From positions 21,054,660-21,118,659 of the forward strand of contig NC_087069.1 of assembly GCF_963678635.1 (NCBI RefSeq): a DNA stretch of 64,000 bases, in the 5' to 3' direction. Made by a program: the position numbers and the translations under genes. Below the pieces are notes generated by a model. The model did not search any database, was not told the origin of the DNA, and was given only the letters and a program-made list of their open reading frames with translations. This stretch comes from Symsagittifera roscoffensis (Eukaryota; Xenacoelomorpha; Acoela; Convolutidae). Shown here in pieces: positions 1-11,939 of this stretch (the first letter of the stretch is position 1; every line of letters begins with the position of its first letter).

Positions 1-366
1 GCCAAATGCATCAAGTTGTCGAAATTGTCCATTCTGATTATTGAATTCGATAAATTGGTTTAGCAAAAAGTTGAGGTGCAAAGATTAAATTGATCAATCA
101 GAATCTAGAAACAAGGTCACGAATATCAGATTTGTCAACCTTTTTCCAAATTCATATCAAAAAGATATTTAAATTCTTGGATAAGAAGATTTTGATCTTA
201 AGATGTTATGAAAATCAATTCACTCTAAAAGCTTGGAATCTTCGCCTAAGAGTAGACGTTCCACACTTTAGATCTATTCCTAAAATTTTGATTGTGGTCA
301 CTAGTGGTCACTAATCATTCCAAACTTAAGATACTAATAACATAACAATATAACACATAACATATC
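1..366. other. AT-rich sequence without recognisable gene
   Basis: No reading frame here has coding character and no repeat structure is evident. It lies immediately beyond (3' of, on the minus strand) the tail of the first gypsy-like remnant, so it could include the end of that element, but I see no LTR boundary. Confidence 0.4.
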
Positions 367-624
367 CTACACTCGACCTATACTCGAATAAAAATTCTTA
401 CGTAGATATGCTTCTATGTTGGTTTCCGAAAAGATTACTTGTAACGGCGCGTACAGCTCTCGAGGATGCAGTCGTCCTCGGTTCGGATCATACACCGGTA
501 GCGAGAATTCTTTCACTCCTCTCTCCACCAAAAAGTCGCTTAGTCTCGTCAGGGACAGAACCAAATCTTCAGGTTCCACGTGCGGCCTTATCTTGGCCCA
601 CGTCACCAACAAGCATAAGTACAT
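367..624 (-). pseudogene. C-terminal tail fragment of a Ty3/gypsy-like polyprotein (unidentified domain)
   Basis: An 85-codon minus-strand frame with well-formed protein character, including the run VYDPNRGRLHPRELYAPLQV. It lies downstream of RT and linker fragments on the same strand (3425 down to 800), so I read it as the 3' part of the same dead retroelement. No LTR is identifiable beyond it. The domain is not one I can name; its position, last in the element, is where an extra 3' ORF would sit. The larger element at 12.5-20 kb also has long coding-like sequence 3' of its integrase, although I could not align the two by eye. What is seen is the frame; assignment to the element is inference from position and strand. 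Confidence 0.45.
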
Positions 625-799
625 CCCTGGTATCTGTAAATATAAAATCGCTGTCTGTTAGTATTATGCTATTTTGGTAATCATTTGGCAAGTCAAAGTA
701 CGACTCTACTACTCTCCTTGTGTTTGATTATTTAGGGCATTCATCTGTTTTTGCTTCTAGGTCGCCTGTTTATCTTGCTATTTCTTTTAATAGTTAGTT

Positions 800-1910
800 T
801 TTCAGTGTGTGTAAGTCTCCCCCCCCCCCCTCCCCGGAGACAAAAATATCCATCGACGTCCCAGTCAATCGCATTCAGGATTTTAGGTTAATGTTGAACC
901 CAGGAATGAGCAATTGCCCTTCCTGCGCTGCCCAGGAAGGATCGTTTTTGTCATTCTTGATGTATTTCCAGCTCTCGCGGTCTAAGTTCTGAATGATGAC
1001 ATTGGTTTCCTTTGGGTTTGATGTTAATTCATTCAACCACTCCAAGACGCACAGGTTCGTTAATTCTAATTTGTACGATCCATCTTTTCAAGCTACTTGT
1101 CATTGCGTCATTTTTCTGCGCTCTTAGTAACTCCTAGAGCCTGTATATCACCTTCAATTTTGTATTGATGACCCTCGAATGACTGTTTAGCTCATATTAC
1201 TGATGCGCGTCATGTTCCACCTAAACACACAAAATCTTTGCCAAAGGCGCTCTCTCATGTTTTAACGATTGAAGGTCAGTCCTGTCCACTTCCTTCTGCG
1301 CTCAAAGGTTTATCGAACGTTTTGACACTGCCATCATCTCCAGGTCATCTGATGCATTATCAAAGACTTTCTCACTCGCTAACAGGTAGCGATCACTAAC
1401 AGGGTGTTGAGACACTTCCTTGTTCAAGTCTCTTGAAGTAGTGTGTGGATGGCCAACTCTGGCGACTCTGATACCACGCTCGAGTTCCTGTCTGGGGATG
1501 TGTCCATCTCTGATTTACTGGGCGTTTCATCGCCCACTGAATATGTCGTGGAGCATGCCCCCACAACAGATTCTGACGTGCACAGTCTATTCATCCATCT
1601 AACTTTCCGGAACAAAAGTTTGTCCGCCTGGTCTTGACAATTTACGTATCCACTTTCTTCAACGTCCTACAATCCCTTTCGTCTTCTTCGTGCTGGCGTC
1701 TTGATGGTTTTATCCGTAATTTCTCACTGACTGTCAGCAATGTTATGGCTGCTGCCCATTCAGGGTCATCTCTAGTCACTTCTCTCTTCAACAATCAACC
1801 CAGCATACACATAACTTCTGCAATTATTTTAGAGTTTTTTTTTTTGCAATTAGAATCAGTTTATGTTCATACGAGAGAGTTCCTGTTGAATCAGGTTTGA
1901 ACGTAGCAAC
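800..1910 (-). pseudogene. decayed gypsy polyprotein linker region
   Basis: Short minus-strand stretches in shifting frames keep protein character, the clearest at about 1640-1905 with LRSNLIQQELSRMN and REVTRDDPEWAAAITLLTVS. This charged, domain-free region resembles the linker between RNase H and integrase in the related element at 17.5-18.3 kb. Many stops and frameshifts make it non-functional. No integrase core is found between this linker and the tail at 367-624, so that part has been lost in this copy. A 12-base run of C at 819-830 interrupts the remnant. Confidence 0.45.
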
Positions 1911-2372
1911 CGATTCGAAGGCACCGGGTCCAATTTGGATCAGAACCTTTTTCTCCCGTTTTCTCTACCGGTAGTTCATCGTGGCCCCGAATTGAATGTC
2001 CTGATTTATCCAATCATCTCGTCAAGGAAAGTTCTTCGTAAGTTTCTTTGTCTGAAAACGAGAAATCTTCCTTTATTTCCGCCTGATTGGCTTGCTTCTG
2101 TTTCAACTTTCGTAAAATTCAGTTTTCTTGCTGAGGCGGTCATTAATTTGGTGCTTGTCACGAGTTCTGTGCTCCATTATCAAATGGTAGCCATATAACT
2201 TGACTATCCAACTATCAAGATAACCCTGTTCAATCGAGTACCTCTTCAACCAGGGTAGCGCTCAGTTTTCCACACGCAACTTAAAAGGAGCACTCCCCTA
2301 ATAGGCGCGTTAGCTCTCCAAGAACACTTCTGCTTTTAGAGCACTGAAACTCATATCAGTGTCGCTCAACAC
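1911..2372 (-). other. junction between RNase H remnant and linker
   Basis: No continuous coding sense on either strand. It bridges the RT/RNase H fragment (ending at 2373) and the linker fragment (from about 1905), so most of the RNase H domain has been deleted or has decayed beyond recognition here. Confidence 0.35.
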
Positions 2373-3425
2373 CTAAATTCCGTGTGCAATGGGACGGAGA
2401 ACTGCTCTCCCATTCAATTCTTGCTCCTGATGCAGTATTCCGGAAATGGCTACCACTGAAGCATCAGTGTCGAGAACGTACATGACTATCTTTGTGAGCG
2501 TGCCTAGCACTGGCGCTTCGCACAGTTCCCGCTTTATATTCTCGAAGGCTTCCTGGAATCTTTCATTCCATTCTAACTTCTTCCCTTTGTTGCGCATCAG
2601 TTGCTCCATCAGGTAGAATTTGTCTGTGTATCCTTCGATGAACTCTCGATACTCGTTCACAAATGCTAGGAAGCTCATAAGCTGCGCGTCCATTCTCGGG
2701 CCTTCCATAATAACACAGCCTCCTCCGCATCTGGATCCGGCCTCACTCCATGCCTGTCTACCATTCTTCCCAGATACTTTTTTGAGTCCCTAAGGATCTC
2801 ACATTTCGAGGGCTTGCATTTCGAGCCAGCTCTCTTCATGCAATCAAAGACTTCATCGAGTCTGCCAATGTGGTCTGTCAAGGTGGGCGTCGCCATCACT
2901 AGATCATCCACCTAGCACATCACGAGATTCCCAAACTTGTTCGTTATGCTGGTCAAAGCCTGAGCCATAAGTCTTTGAAAGGTCGCCGTCGCCATGCACA
3001 AGCCGAAAGGCATCCTCTTCCACAAGGCATCCTCTTAGGTACAAGCCTAACTCTCATGCAGATCCGGTCTTTTCTATGTCTTTTTTCCGCAGAGGAACCT
3101 GCCAGAAGGCAGAACCCAGATCCAGTTTTGTGAAAAACTTGGCATGACCAAGTTTCGAGAGGCTCTCGTCAATGCGTGGTATTGGGTAGGCGTCCTTTGT
3201 GGTCACTGCGTTCTGGTAGCGAAAGTCGCAACAGAATCTTAGCTGTCCCCCTTCCTATTTAGCCATGACAACCCCATAAGCCCAAGGTGACTTCGAGGGT
3301 TCTAACATATCGTATTCGAGCAGCATTTCTATTTCCGCTAGGCACACCTCCGATTTATGAGGTGTCATGCACATTGCTTTGTCCTGTGGGGAACGGCGCC
3401 TTCTTCTAGTTCGATCCCGTGCCCG
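2373..3425 (-). pseudogene. Ty3/gypsy reverse transcriptase and start of RNase H, inactivated
   Basis: Reading down the minus strand, RT motifs appear in order: an N-terminal stretch around CLAEIEMLLEYDMLEPSKSP, then FCCDFR, then KLDLGSAFWQVPL, the catalytic VDD box, the CMKRAGSKCKPSKCEILRDS region, the FLAFVNEYREFIEGY thumb and DTDASVVAISGIL, which carries the first RNase H aspartate. This is the Pol layout of Ty3/gypsy LTR retrotransposons. The copy is dead. The Tyr codon that should precede VDD is a TAG stop (2912-2914), a second stop falls after the GVVMAK motif, and frames shift between about 2950 and 3060. Similarity begins abruptly near 3425, so protease and gag are missing. Identification is from motifs read directly; the family is certain, the subfamily is not. 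Confidence 0.85.
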
Positions 3426-3659
3426 AAGAAATTACCACAACCAAAATCCGCTTTATGTTTTGAAAAAGTTTATGTTTATCCGACTGCACTTTGGAACTTG
3501 GCTTTAGAAGCCGTCTGAAGTTCTTTTCAATTAACCCAGTCGGAAAATGCCATGCAAAAATTTGATCTATGAAACATATAGAATATAAGAACAAAATTTA
3601 TAGATTCAAAATTTTCTTTGTTCCCTCATATTTTATTTGAGGTCACGCTTAAGCTAAAA
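3426..3659. other. AT-rich flank, 5' truncation point of the RT remnant
   Basis: Retroelement similarity stops near 3425 and is replaced by AT-rich sequence without coding sense. No LTR or target-site duplication could be recognised. Confidence 0.4.
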
Positions 3660-4385
3660 TTGCTTCACCTTCAGTCAACACTGAAGAAAGTGTTGAAGGG
3701 TCTGATCTATCTTTCAACATAAGCTTTCGAAATACCGAGCCGAAATTCTGCATCATGATCTGCTCTAAACTTCTCCTAGAATAGAACTCTTGCCTTCTTG
3801 CTGTCTCTAGATACCTTGCCAGGTTTCTTCCATCCAGTGGTTATTCAATTGCGATGAGTCAGCAGTGTTCTTTTGCAAGTCACTGGTCCAACTTCCGATA
3901 GTAACTGCTAGTATTAATTTTGATGTTTTTACATGAGGTTTTTCGTCAAGACGTTCAGCCAAGAGTTCAAAGTTGCAATGAACCACAAGAAATTCTGTAT
4001 TCGGCTCCAGATATGCTTCCTTTTTGCAGATATGACAAAAACCATGCAGTCAGTCTCAATTAAACTAAGTCTCCTACTGTGATCGATTTCATGTATTGCC
4101 TCCACTGTGGTCGCTTTTGACTCTCGCTACTTCATCACAATTTCTTCAATCCAATGTATTGTCAGCAATTTTTTGATGATCCGGTAATCGTGTCGAAAGA
4201 ATTTCTTCGACATCCCACATCAGACAGAGTTTGCTTCTCTCCGGGAACCAAACAGTCTGAGCCGTGCAACGACACGGATAGTCTCCATGCGTCAGGTTCA
4301 TACTCCACGCAAAATTTTCTCCAGACGCCTCGAGTAAAGGTTCAAACTCCTTCATCTTCACATGAACCGATTCAGTTTTGTCCAC
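3660..4385 (-). pseudogene. unidentified minus-strand coding remnant
   Basis: I do not recognise the protein. On the minus strand, 4385-4146 reads as 79 codons with natural-looking composition (for example EFEPLLEASGENFAWSMNLT). After frame breaks, coding sense resumes around 4060-3850 (FELLAERLDEKPHVKTSKL) and again at 3830-3660 (SLEQIMMQNFGSVFRKLM) before a stop. GC content and strand match the gypsy remnants, so it may be gag/protease-side sequence from a related element or a host pseudogene. No zinc knuckle, protease triad or membrane segment is visible. The overlapping plus-strand frame at 4154-4549 looks like its shadow. Confidence 0.35.
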
Positions 4386-4541
4386 AGCAGGAGCACCCTT
4401 CGGAATTTTTCTACTCGTGCTCTGCCTTTCAAAGTCTCTTCAATTTTGCCTCTCAAGGCTCAAAAATCCTCTCCCCAAATATCACCCAAGTCATCTTTTT
4501 GGTTTCAAGCACTGCCTTCCACATCTTCCTAAGCAATCGAT

Positions 4542-5329
4542 GTGAGTGATGTGACATCCTTGCAAGGCGCACGCATTTGGGTACCAAAAAGGTCATTGCA
4601 ATCAAATCGCCAAGCACCTTTAAGCGAACCAAAATACGAACCAGTATATAATTTATCCCCTCCTCTCCAACAAGATCTTAATGGAGCAAGACATCAAAGT
4701 CAAAACCAAAACCCACTAGAAGTAAATCGACAAATTATTCATCCAAGACGAATTAGAAATTTCCAAAACCCGAGAGTTCAATTCAATATACCTCATTCAC
4801 CAACAACAAATCCTTTAAACTTTTCTAGCAATACAATTCAAAAACCCCACAGACACCATCACAACAAAACACATCAAACATCCCATCAGATTATATAGGT
4901 TCAACCCCTACATCTGAACAAATCAGAGAAAATCCTTTCAATCCCCCATTCACTACAGAAACACTTCCTTATTGGGTGACACATGTTTTTCCTCATAACG
5001 AACCAAATTTTGTAAATTATCCAACAGACGTTTCATCTGACACATCTTTGTCACTACCTGAAACTCTTTCACTTCCTTCAACTCCTTCTTTAGAACCAAT
5101 TGTACAAACCCCTTCAAATTTTCCTACAAATCTCGTCGCCAGATATAGAGAAAATTCAACAAATAACATACAACTACGATTTGATTGGAATACATTCGTA
5201 GCACAACTTCCATTATTTGGACAACATCACGAAAGCCACAGATTACACAACTGGGCACTAAATAGATTAGAATATCGACAAGACATTCACAAAGATATTC
5301 AAGACCACAATATGCAAATACTTATGTAA
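4542..5329 (+). pseudogene. Pro/Asn/Ser-rich hypothetical protein in A/C-rich block
   Basis: Two consecutive plus-strand frames (4542-4898 and 4976-5329) encode a low-complexity Pro/Asn/Gln/His/Ser-rich chain that becomes more ordered at the end (around LRFDWNTFVAQLPLFGQHHE). The strand is rich in A and C and poor in G, a bias shared by everything on the plus strand up to about 10.1 kb. This suggests one transcription or replication unit of foreign character. It sits 5' of an envelope-like pseudogene, which makes a Gag-like or structural role possible, but no capsid or zinc-knuckle motif is visible. The second part may continue the first after a frameshift near 4900-4975. Confidence 0.35.
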
Positions 5330-6190
5330 CAGTCGCCTACTTCGGTCACATATGAGGTTAAAGAAAAATAGGCCCTATTACCATTGGCTCAAGAGTCAGG
5401 GACACTATCTCTTGTGTTCTTCCACCTCAAACGGTCGGAGCCAATTTGGTTCACTTGCGACATGAGACTAAAAACCCGTTACAGCTTAAAGGCCACTACC
5501 AAAATATCCCCCCCCTCTCTAGTAAATAAGAACGTCCCCATACTTAGGTCTCAAAATACCCAAAAGACGCGAACGCCGTTAAAAACAGGGTCGGAACAAT
5601 CCGTACAATTACTTTTATTAGACAGTGGAACTTTGATTCATTTCAGATAGATCAACCTAAAACTCTCCTTATCTCAACATAACAATCATAAAACACACTC
5701 AAGAAAACTAAATTGAGTACTCACATATCGGCACACTCGAGAATTTGGATAAATAAACTAATCAGTAACTCTAGCATTAAGTATAACACCTTGAGAAGTT
5801 GGCTTTTAATGAATTCCAGCAAGGGAAATACGTTTTGACTCGAGAATTAAGTTTTGGAACTGGACCATTGGGACACCTCCAATTTTCCACTGAGGGTTCA
5901 CTCTGGTTCACCTCGAATAAATATGTTCTTCTTTTTTAATCGCTTTTTCTCCTATTTCAGGATAGGCCAGCTCTACTCGCGTTCGATTTATATCTGGAAA
6001 TTGCGAATAGCAATTTCCCGCTGCTTTTTTCAAGTACTTTCCCGCGATTGTAAATCGGTTGTTCTCATCTTTTTTTTCTGATATTTTCAGTTGTCGCGAG
6101 AAACTTGAGCATGACATGTCCAATTCGATTTTTTGAAAAATTACATTTCACCCCAAAATTACGTAGTTCGTATTCCTCAAGGTCAAACTT
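5330..6190. other. no recognisable gene
   Basis: Short frames occur on both strands (for example 5384-5650 plus and 5908-6123 minus) but none shows domain character. The A/C bias is weaker here than on either side. An LTR or a deleted pol segment could be hidden in this interval but nothing supports it. Confidence 0.35.
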
Positions 6191-6196
6191 CCAAAT

Positions 6197-6439
6197 ATGA
6201 CCGACTGGCTCATTAGACAAGACAACTTAACATTAAATTTCGAAATCACAGTAAAACTAAATAATATAGTTCACCATCCCTTACCCCTAGCACCTCCAAA
6301 TATTACAGCTCAATCTTTACCTCCCCCACTTATAACCACAGAACTAATCTACAAATACGATAGATACACAAAAAAGACAATTGCATATATCACATTTTAT
6401 AACCCATTTTCAGGACTATCATACACATGTAAATTTTAA
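6197..6439 (+). pseudogene. small A/C-rich reading frame upstream of the envelope-like gene
   Basis: An 80-codon plus-strand frame (starting MTDWLIRQDNLTLNFEITVK) with a proline-rich middle and a short Cys-containing end, then a stop. Its base bias matches the following envelope-like pseudogene, 40 bases away. It may be an N-terminal piece or a separate accessory frame. I cannot assign a function. Confidence 0.3.
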
Positions 6440-6479
6440 AAATAATATTTTTTCAAACTTTTTTCTTTCTCAATTTTTC

Positions 6480-8640
6480 AAAACCTGATCCCAACAATCC
6501 TTCACCCCGAACCGGACCCCAGGATTTACTAGTCACACATTATGACTGTGAAGAAAACGAACAAAAAACATTACACAAAAATGCAATAACCCAAGTTGTC
6601 AATGTGAATCCGAGCCACAATCAATCGAAACAACAAATGTAATAGCAACAGTTTATTCAAAAGCCAGAGCTACAACTCTAATAGTAAATAAATTCACAGC
6701 AACATTCTCTGAGAAGAAATTACACTGTTCACAAGTTTCAAACGGAAATAAAAACAGATTAGACCATAAATCTTTCTACCAAAGTGACATCGAAAGACTA
6801 TTGCACCTCAGTCCTGAAGATTGCAAAAATGAACTTAAAAGACTAAAGATCACGTCAAACAAAGGCACAAACAGATAACTAGTTAATTTTCAAAATTTTC
6901 CAGACTCAGCAAGCCAAGCCAAACTTGAAAGATACCAAGGTCATATAAGACTAGATACCAAACACCCCTTTCACGGAGCACACGGAAGATTAACATATGA
7001 TCTCCATGATAAAAATTGGATACCACACATTGGAATAAAGAACCCCTCAGAATGTAAAGCAGATACAAAAATTAAAGGATACCAAGAAATAATGTTTTTT
7101 GATTGCAAAATAAAACTTGAAAAAGTAACACTAACACGTGATTTAAAAGATGACACTATAATTTATCAAGGAAGCAGACTCCCTTGTAAAAACGAACATG
7201 GATATTGCGATCCTACTACGCGCACGCAAGCAGCAATCGTTTGGTTCCCTGAAGATACTTGTACAACAATTCAAGTAGCAAAAATGCACGCTAGAATGAT
7301 AAAGTTTCATCAAAATTTTTTATTGAATCAATCCCGTTTGAAGATGTAAACCTTGATCAACTCAGACATAGTAATTTGAAATTTAGAAACATTAATAACA
7401 TAGAAAGTAAATTGACACGTTTCCAAATATACCCAGAAACGGAACTAGCATGTAAATACACCAAACCACTTTACAAAACACAATATTCAGAAATCCTTGT
7501 CGAATACGAAGACGGTTTCGACATGAATACAGGAAAATTAATAATACATCAAATGGCTACATCTCACTCAATCATAGACAAAAACGCATACGTCCCAGTA
7601 AAATTTCAAAAGAAAACAGGAACAATCAGTGGAAATTTAGGACCACAAGCACAGACAGTACACGCTTTTAGGAACTATCACTTATGAACAACAATCATTT
7701 TGGCGCAGTCTACTATGACATACACTTAGACATGAAATTAGATTAAACAAAAAGCAGAATTTTTCAAGAAATGTCTTTAACAGAACTTGAAACACTCCAT
7801 CAATTATGCGAACTCGAAAGATTACAAACTTTACAATCACTTGCTTTAGCAGTACTAAAAATCCCTTATGCAGGATATTTATTGTCAGGAAACAGATCCA
7901 ATTTTATTAACTACGAAGGAAAAATATTATGGTTTTACACATGTACCAAAAAGTATAATTTCTATCTTCTTACACCATACCCTACACTTACGCAACCACT
8001 CAAAAAACTTTCACCAGAAAGCATTAGAGCTATTGCCCGAAATTCTAATATTGATTTACAATCAATCGCCATATACTCTAAATCAGAAATTCAACATCAC
8101 ATTCGGATATTTTAAAGACATAAAAGGTAACATTTTTTTAAATGGCGAAAAACACAGACCACAAGATATATCACCAATAAATATTTTTAGTTTTGTAAAT
8201 TTGAAGAACGAACTTCTTACCTTTCTAGGATGGCCCTACTACATCTTAGAAAGATTAACTATAATATACGCAATGTTTAATTTTCTTGGATTTCTTTTCT
8301 CTCTCTTAAATAGAATCTACAATACATAGGCAAAACACACACAATCAAATGAACAAGCAAGCGTAGCACGCATATTTTCGCAGGATTTTTTGGAAAATTT
8401 TCACTATCAATCAATAAAATTCTTTCAGACGCTCAAATAAAAAAACAAAATACTAAAATATCAAAAACACCCAACGCATATGACGAATCACGAAACGATA
8501 CATACAAATGCCACGCCCACAGTACCACAACTACAAACCTCAACCATAACCATCCCTTATCATTAGTAACACGAAATTTTCGAAACACTACCCTATCAGA
8601 TCAAGACCAAATTATCCACAAAGCCCAATCCAACATATGA
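6480..8640 (+). pseudogene. envelope-like glycoprotein, broken
   Basis: A long plus-strand coding remnant whose pieces (about 6480-6880, 6890-7350, 7350-7690, 7700-8115, 8100-8330) form a cysteine-containing ectodomain. Recognisable segments include CKNEHGYCDPTTRTQAAIVW followed by a WFPEDTC motif, and a leucine-rich stretch around 7771-7880. The frame covering 8180-8329 ends in a hydrophobic, probably membrane-spanning segment, followed by a polar tail traceable to about 8640. This arrangement (Cys-rich ectodomain, late transmembrane helix, short tail) fits an envelope protein of an endogenous retrovirus-like element or a captured viral glycoprotein. It is interrupted by a stop near 6880 and frame changes near 6590, 7310, 7690 and 8100. 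The class is inferred from architecture; no fusion peptide or cleavage site was identified with confidence. Confidence 0.5.
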
Positions 8641-8753
8641 TAACACAACAACCAAACATAGATGACACATACGAACAAATTATAGAACAACCACATACCA
8701 CTAAATTTTGTTCTCAGAACAACCATCTTTTTAGCCCACGATGAGCCGCTAAA

Positions 8754-10131
8754 TTGGACCCCTCCATCGTTCAATTTCCTACCCATCCAACCTTCAGAAC
8801 AAACTCCCCATCATCCCACTTTTTGCTTTCCCCCGCACTTCAGTCATCTCATCCTAACTTTTCACCAAGCATGGAATCAGACACTAACTCCAACACAACA
8901 GTATATAATACTATCTCCCAATTCAACAACTCCGACATTAAAACACCCGACGAATTTGCAAACTCCGAAACCAGCCCATCGACATTTTCCCAACCTCCCT
9001 TTCAACCTATACATTCCGAAGTTAAGATTGAACCCCTTTCCCCTTCTTCTCCCATTTCACATGTCACACCCACATAATCACCTCTAACTAGTGAATCATC
9101 AGATAACAACGACCAAGATCATACACAAATTTCACATAAACCAGATAATTTCATAACCCTACAACAACAAATGCAACAACCTCAGACACTAAATAGTCAT
9201 TAATTTTCACGATCCCTAACATCACCTAACCCATCAACTCCAACCCCCTCTTCAACTTATGTACCCTCCCAAAACCCCACTTCTCCGACAAACTCATCCT
9301 CTAGTACCAACCGCGCATACCGAAACTTCAAAAAAAATTTCCCAAATACCGCATTCCCATCTAACCCAGGAACATCCACTACATATATAAATCAACCACT
9401 TCACACTAATACGAAAGAATTCCTACAAACATGCTCACCCTTTTTCCCACAATATACATATTTCCATCCCGACCCCAACGATGAAAAACCCAACTATGTC
9501 AACGAGCTTATCTTATATCCCACACTCTCATGGACATCTTATTACCACTTTACTAACCCATTAACATTACCACTATATAACACCCCTCATAATAACGACG
9601 TAAGCAACACCTTACTCTACCTCCTAATAAAAGCACTAACCCCACACCAATTCACGCAAAAAGGATACAGAGAATCACTAGCAAAAATTCACTGCAACAA
9701 AAGCAAATAATTACCCCATCGATTATTACGACCACAATATCATCCGACCAAATGAAGACATTTGTCTACTTGGCGATCCATACACTAATCCTCAATTAAC
9801 CAAAAAATTTTTCATTAAAACATCATACACCTTCACCCTTAACATCTTAAATAAAAAGTATGACAAAGTCATCTCCGCAGCACTACGTAATACTCATGCC
9901 TATGAATCATACTTGAACAAATTCAACCATTTTTCACTAACCTTTCATTTCCTCACACCAAAGAACGTGATTTGCACTGTTCACACGAAGTCATGTTACG
10001 AACTAAGCAAACACATACGTACACTTATTATAAATTTATCCAAAGTCACTACATGCACAATACACCATCACGACAACCTCACCATAGATTTCAATACTTC
10101 AACTCAAAACACACATCACCGTTTTTCCTAA
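8754..10131 (+). pseudogene. Pro/Ser/Thr-rich protein with ordered C-terminal domain, broken
   Basis: The plus-strand frame starting at 8754 encodes a Pro/Ser/Thr/Asn-rich chain (107 codons to 9077). After stops, coding sense continues in A/C-rich sequence through about 9240-9710, and a more structured segment follows at about 9790-10131 (for example HFSLTFHFLTPKNVICTVH and CYELSKHIRTLIINL). The layout suggests a disordered N-terminal region followed by a small folded domain of alternating hydrophobic strands and helices. I do not recognise it. It shares the G-poor bias of 4.5-8.6 kb, so all these frames probably belonged to one element. At least two stops and one frameshift prevent expression as one protein. 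Confidence 0.35.
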
Positions 10132-11220
10132 ACTTCACCTATTGTATTTAAGACACTAACCTACAAGGTTATGACAAGGTCCGAAATTATGACCCAGTCA
10201 CCCAGATGTATATCTTCTGCCCACTAAACAAACTAAAAAACGTAGAAGATTCCCACCCACTAATTGTTCCTCATGAATTCCTTCAGCCCGTCGAAGTTCC
10301 ATCCTAGAATTTAGTTTTAACACTCCCTAGAATCACAAAATATATAACCTTATACAAAATACACCGTATGAACAATCACCTCACACTGAAGAACTTAACA
10401 TCATTAGACACTTGAAATGCTTTAGCCACTTTTCCAAACTAAACACATCATTCGTTCGTTAGCTAAACTACTAACCTCATCCGATATCATCCACGATGTT
10501 TTTTCCCATGGCTTCTTCTTCGACGATTAAGGTAATATGAATTCAATATTTAACTTAAAAATTTAAACAAAACTAAACATTATTATGCAAAGTTTTCTCT
10601 TTTTCTTTATAGGCATAATCATCAATCATCTACAAACAAAAAACAAAAAAAACAGAAACTCTTATCAAATCAAGCAGTAAAATTTATAACTTCAAAAGTA
10701 GTAAATTATTAAAAACTGTTCATAAATTGCAGATAGCAGTAATATTCTTTTTACAGACGCTTCTTTATATACTCTCGCCCACAAATTCTATCCAAATTAG
10801 CACTGCTTGCCCACAAATAATTATTTAAAATGATGAATTTGGTTTGTTTCAATTTTCACTGATAACAACGTTAACAAATTTCACACTTCTCAAATTTTCC
10901 TTTAACCCGGTTGGAAAGGAGTAATAATCCAAACTAACCAACGCAAGCTTACTAAACACCATAAACCACAACCTAACATCATGACTAAGAAAAGAAAACC
11001 CGCGGTACCCAAACTGGAATAATACCAGCTTAGAACCGGATAAATTATTCTTTTAAAGACTACTTTTAAGTCTGAATACAAAAGAACAAAACTCCAAAAA
11101 GTCGAAAGTCGAAACCAAACCAAACGATTTGTTTGTTTTTTGAACAAAATACAAAACTAAGACAACAAAAGAAAACACTAGTAATAAAAAATAGCATGAA
11201 ACGTTGAACTAACACAGGAC
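10132..11220. other. AT-rich, no recognisable gene
   Basis: Scattered A/C-rich sequence continues to about 10.5 kb and then gives way to AT-rich sequence without coding sense. Short minus-strand frames such as 10902-11147 have no domain character. Confidence 0.4.
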
Positions 11221-11224
11221 CCTC

Positions 11225-11400
11225 CAAAAAGAGAGCACGAAATTATACCCTCACTTCTGCGTAACCCACCAGAAGAGGAAGTCTTGAGCATGCTCTATAG
11301 CCGGCCTCACCCACCGTGCTACATCCACGCTTTGTGACAATCACGTTATTTTTTTGACGAGAGTTACTCAAGTGTGAGTAGATCTTAAAAACAACCGAAC
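11225..11400 (-). promoter_or_regulatory. possible LTR/promoter fragment
   Basis: A locally GC-richer block between AT-rich flanks. On the minus strand it runs from a TGT-starting segment near 11340 to a TATAAT-like motif near 11247. That resembles part of a retroelement LTR promoter, but no matching second copy was found, so this is only a suggestion. Confidence 0.2.
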
Positions 11401-11489
11401 TAAAGAATAACGCTTTTGCGATAAAAACTAATATAAAGATCATAACTAAAAAACAGGATTAACAAAGATTTGTATATGTAAATGATATA

Positions 11490-11933
11490 ATGCAGTATAC
11501 AGATTACAAACAGCCCAAAGACGAGCATCAAGGAATTTGGCGACCCAATCACACTTCAAATACGGAATGGCAAAACCCACCTGACATGCTGCCTACAGTC
11601 ACTACACTCAATGGATTTAGAGTACGATTTGGCATCGCAGAAAAGGAAATCCATTGCAACAGAACAATGGCCATCTCGAAGTTCAAATATACGTACAGAT
11701 CCAAGTCACCAGGCATTGCATCCAAGCTCAAACTTCACGCCACTCTCAAACGAGACCGAAACACAGTTCTTCAAAAAACAAGAACAAACGACCATAACAC
11801 ACCATTTTGGAATCAGATTGACTTCCAGAAACAACAGCAACAGTTGGCGCTCACCGTAATTGTTGAACGACAAACTGATATCCACGATTCCAGCTTCCTG
11901 GAGCTTCCTTCTCCAAGAACGGAACAGAAATGA
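11490..11933 (+). CDS. hypothetical 147-codon frame
   Basis: An open plus-strand frame of 147 codons, Gln/Asn/Thr-rich and basic, with no signal peptide, membrane segment or recognised motif. A second plus-strand frame (11611-11859) overlaps it with equally plausible composition, so the true coding frame, if any, is unclear. It has the A/C bias of the 4.5-10 kb block and may be a further piece of that element. Confidence 0.25.
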   Translation: MQYTDYKQPKDEHQGIWRPNHTSNTEWQNPPDMLPTVTTLNGFRVRFGIAEKEIHCNRTMAISKFKYTYRSKSPGIASKLKLHATLKRDRNTVLQKTRTNDHNTPFWNQIDFQKQQQQLALTVIVERQTDIHDSSFLELPSPRTEQK

Positions 11934-11939
11934 TGCTCG

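Noticed and set aside
5908..6123. Minus-strand frame starting MDMSCSSFSRQLKIS
   Set aside because: Short, overlaps an equally open plus-strand frame, and shows no motif; composition artefact.
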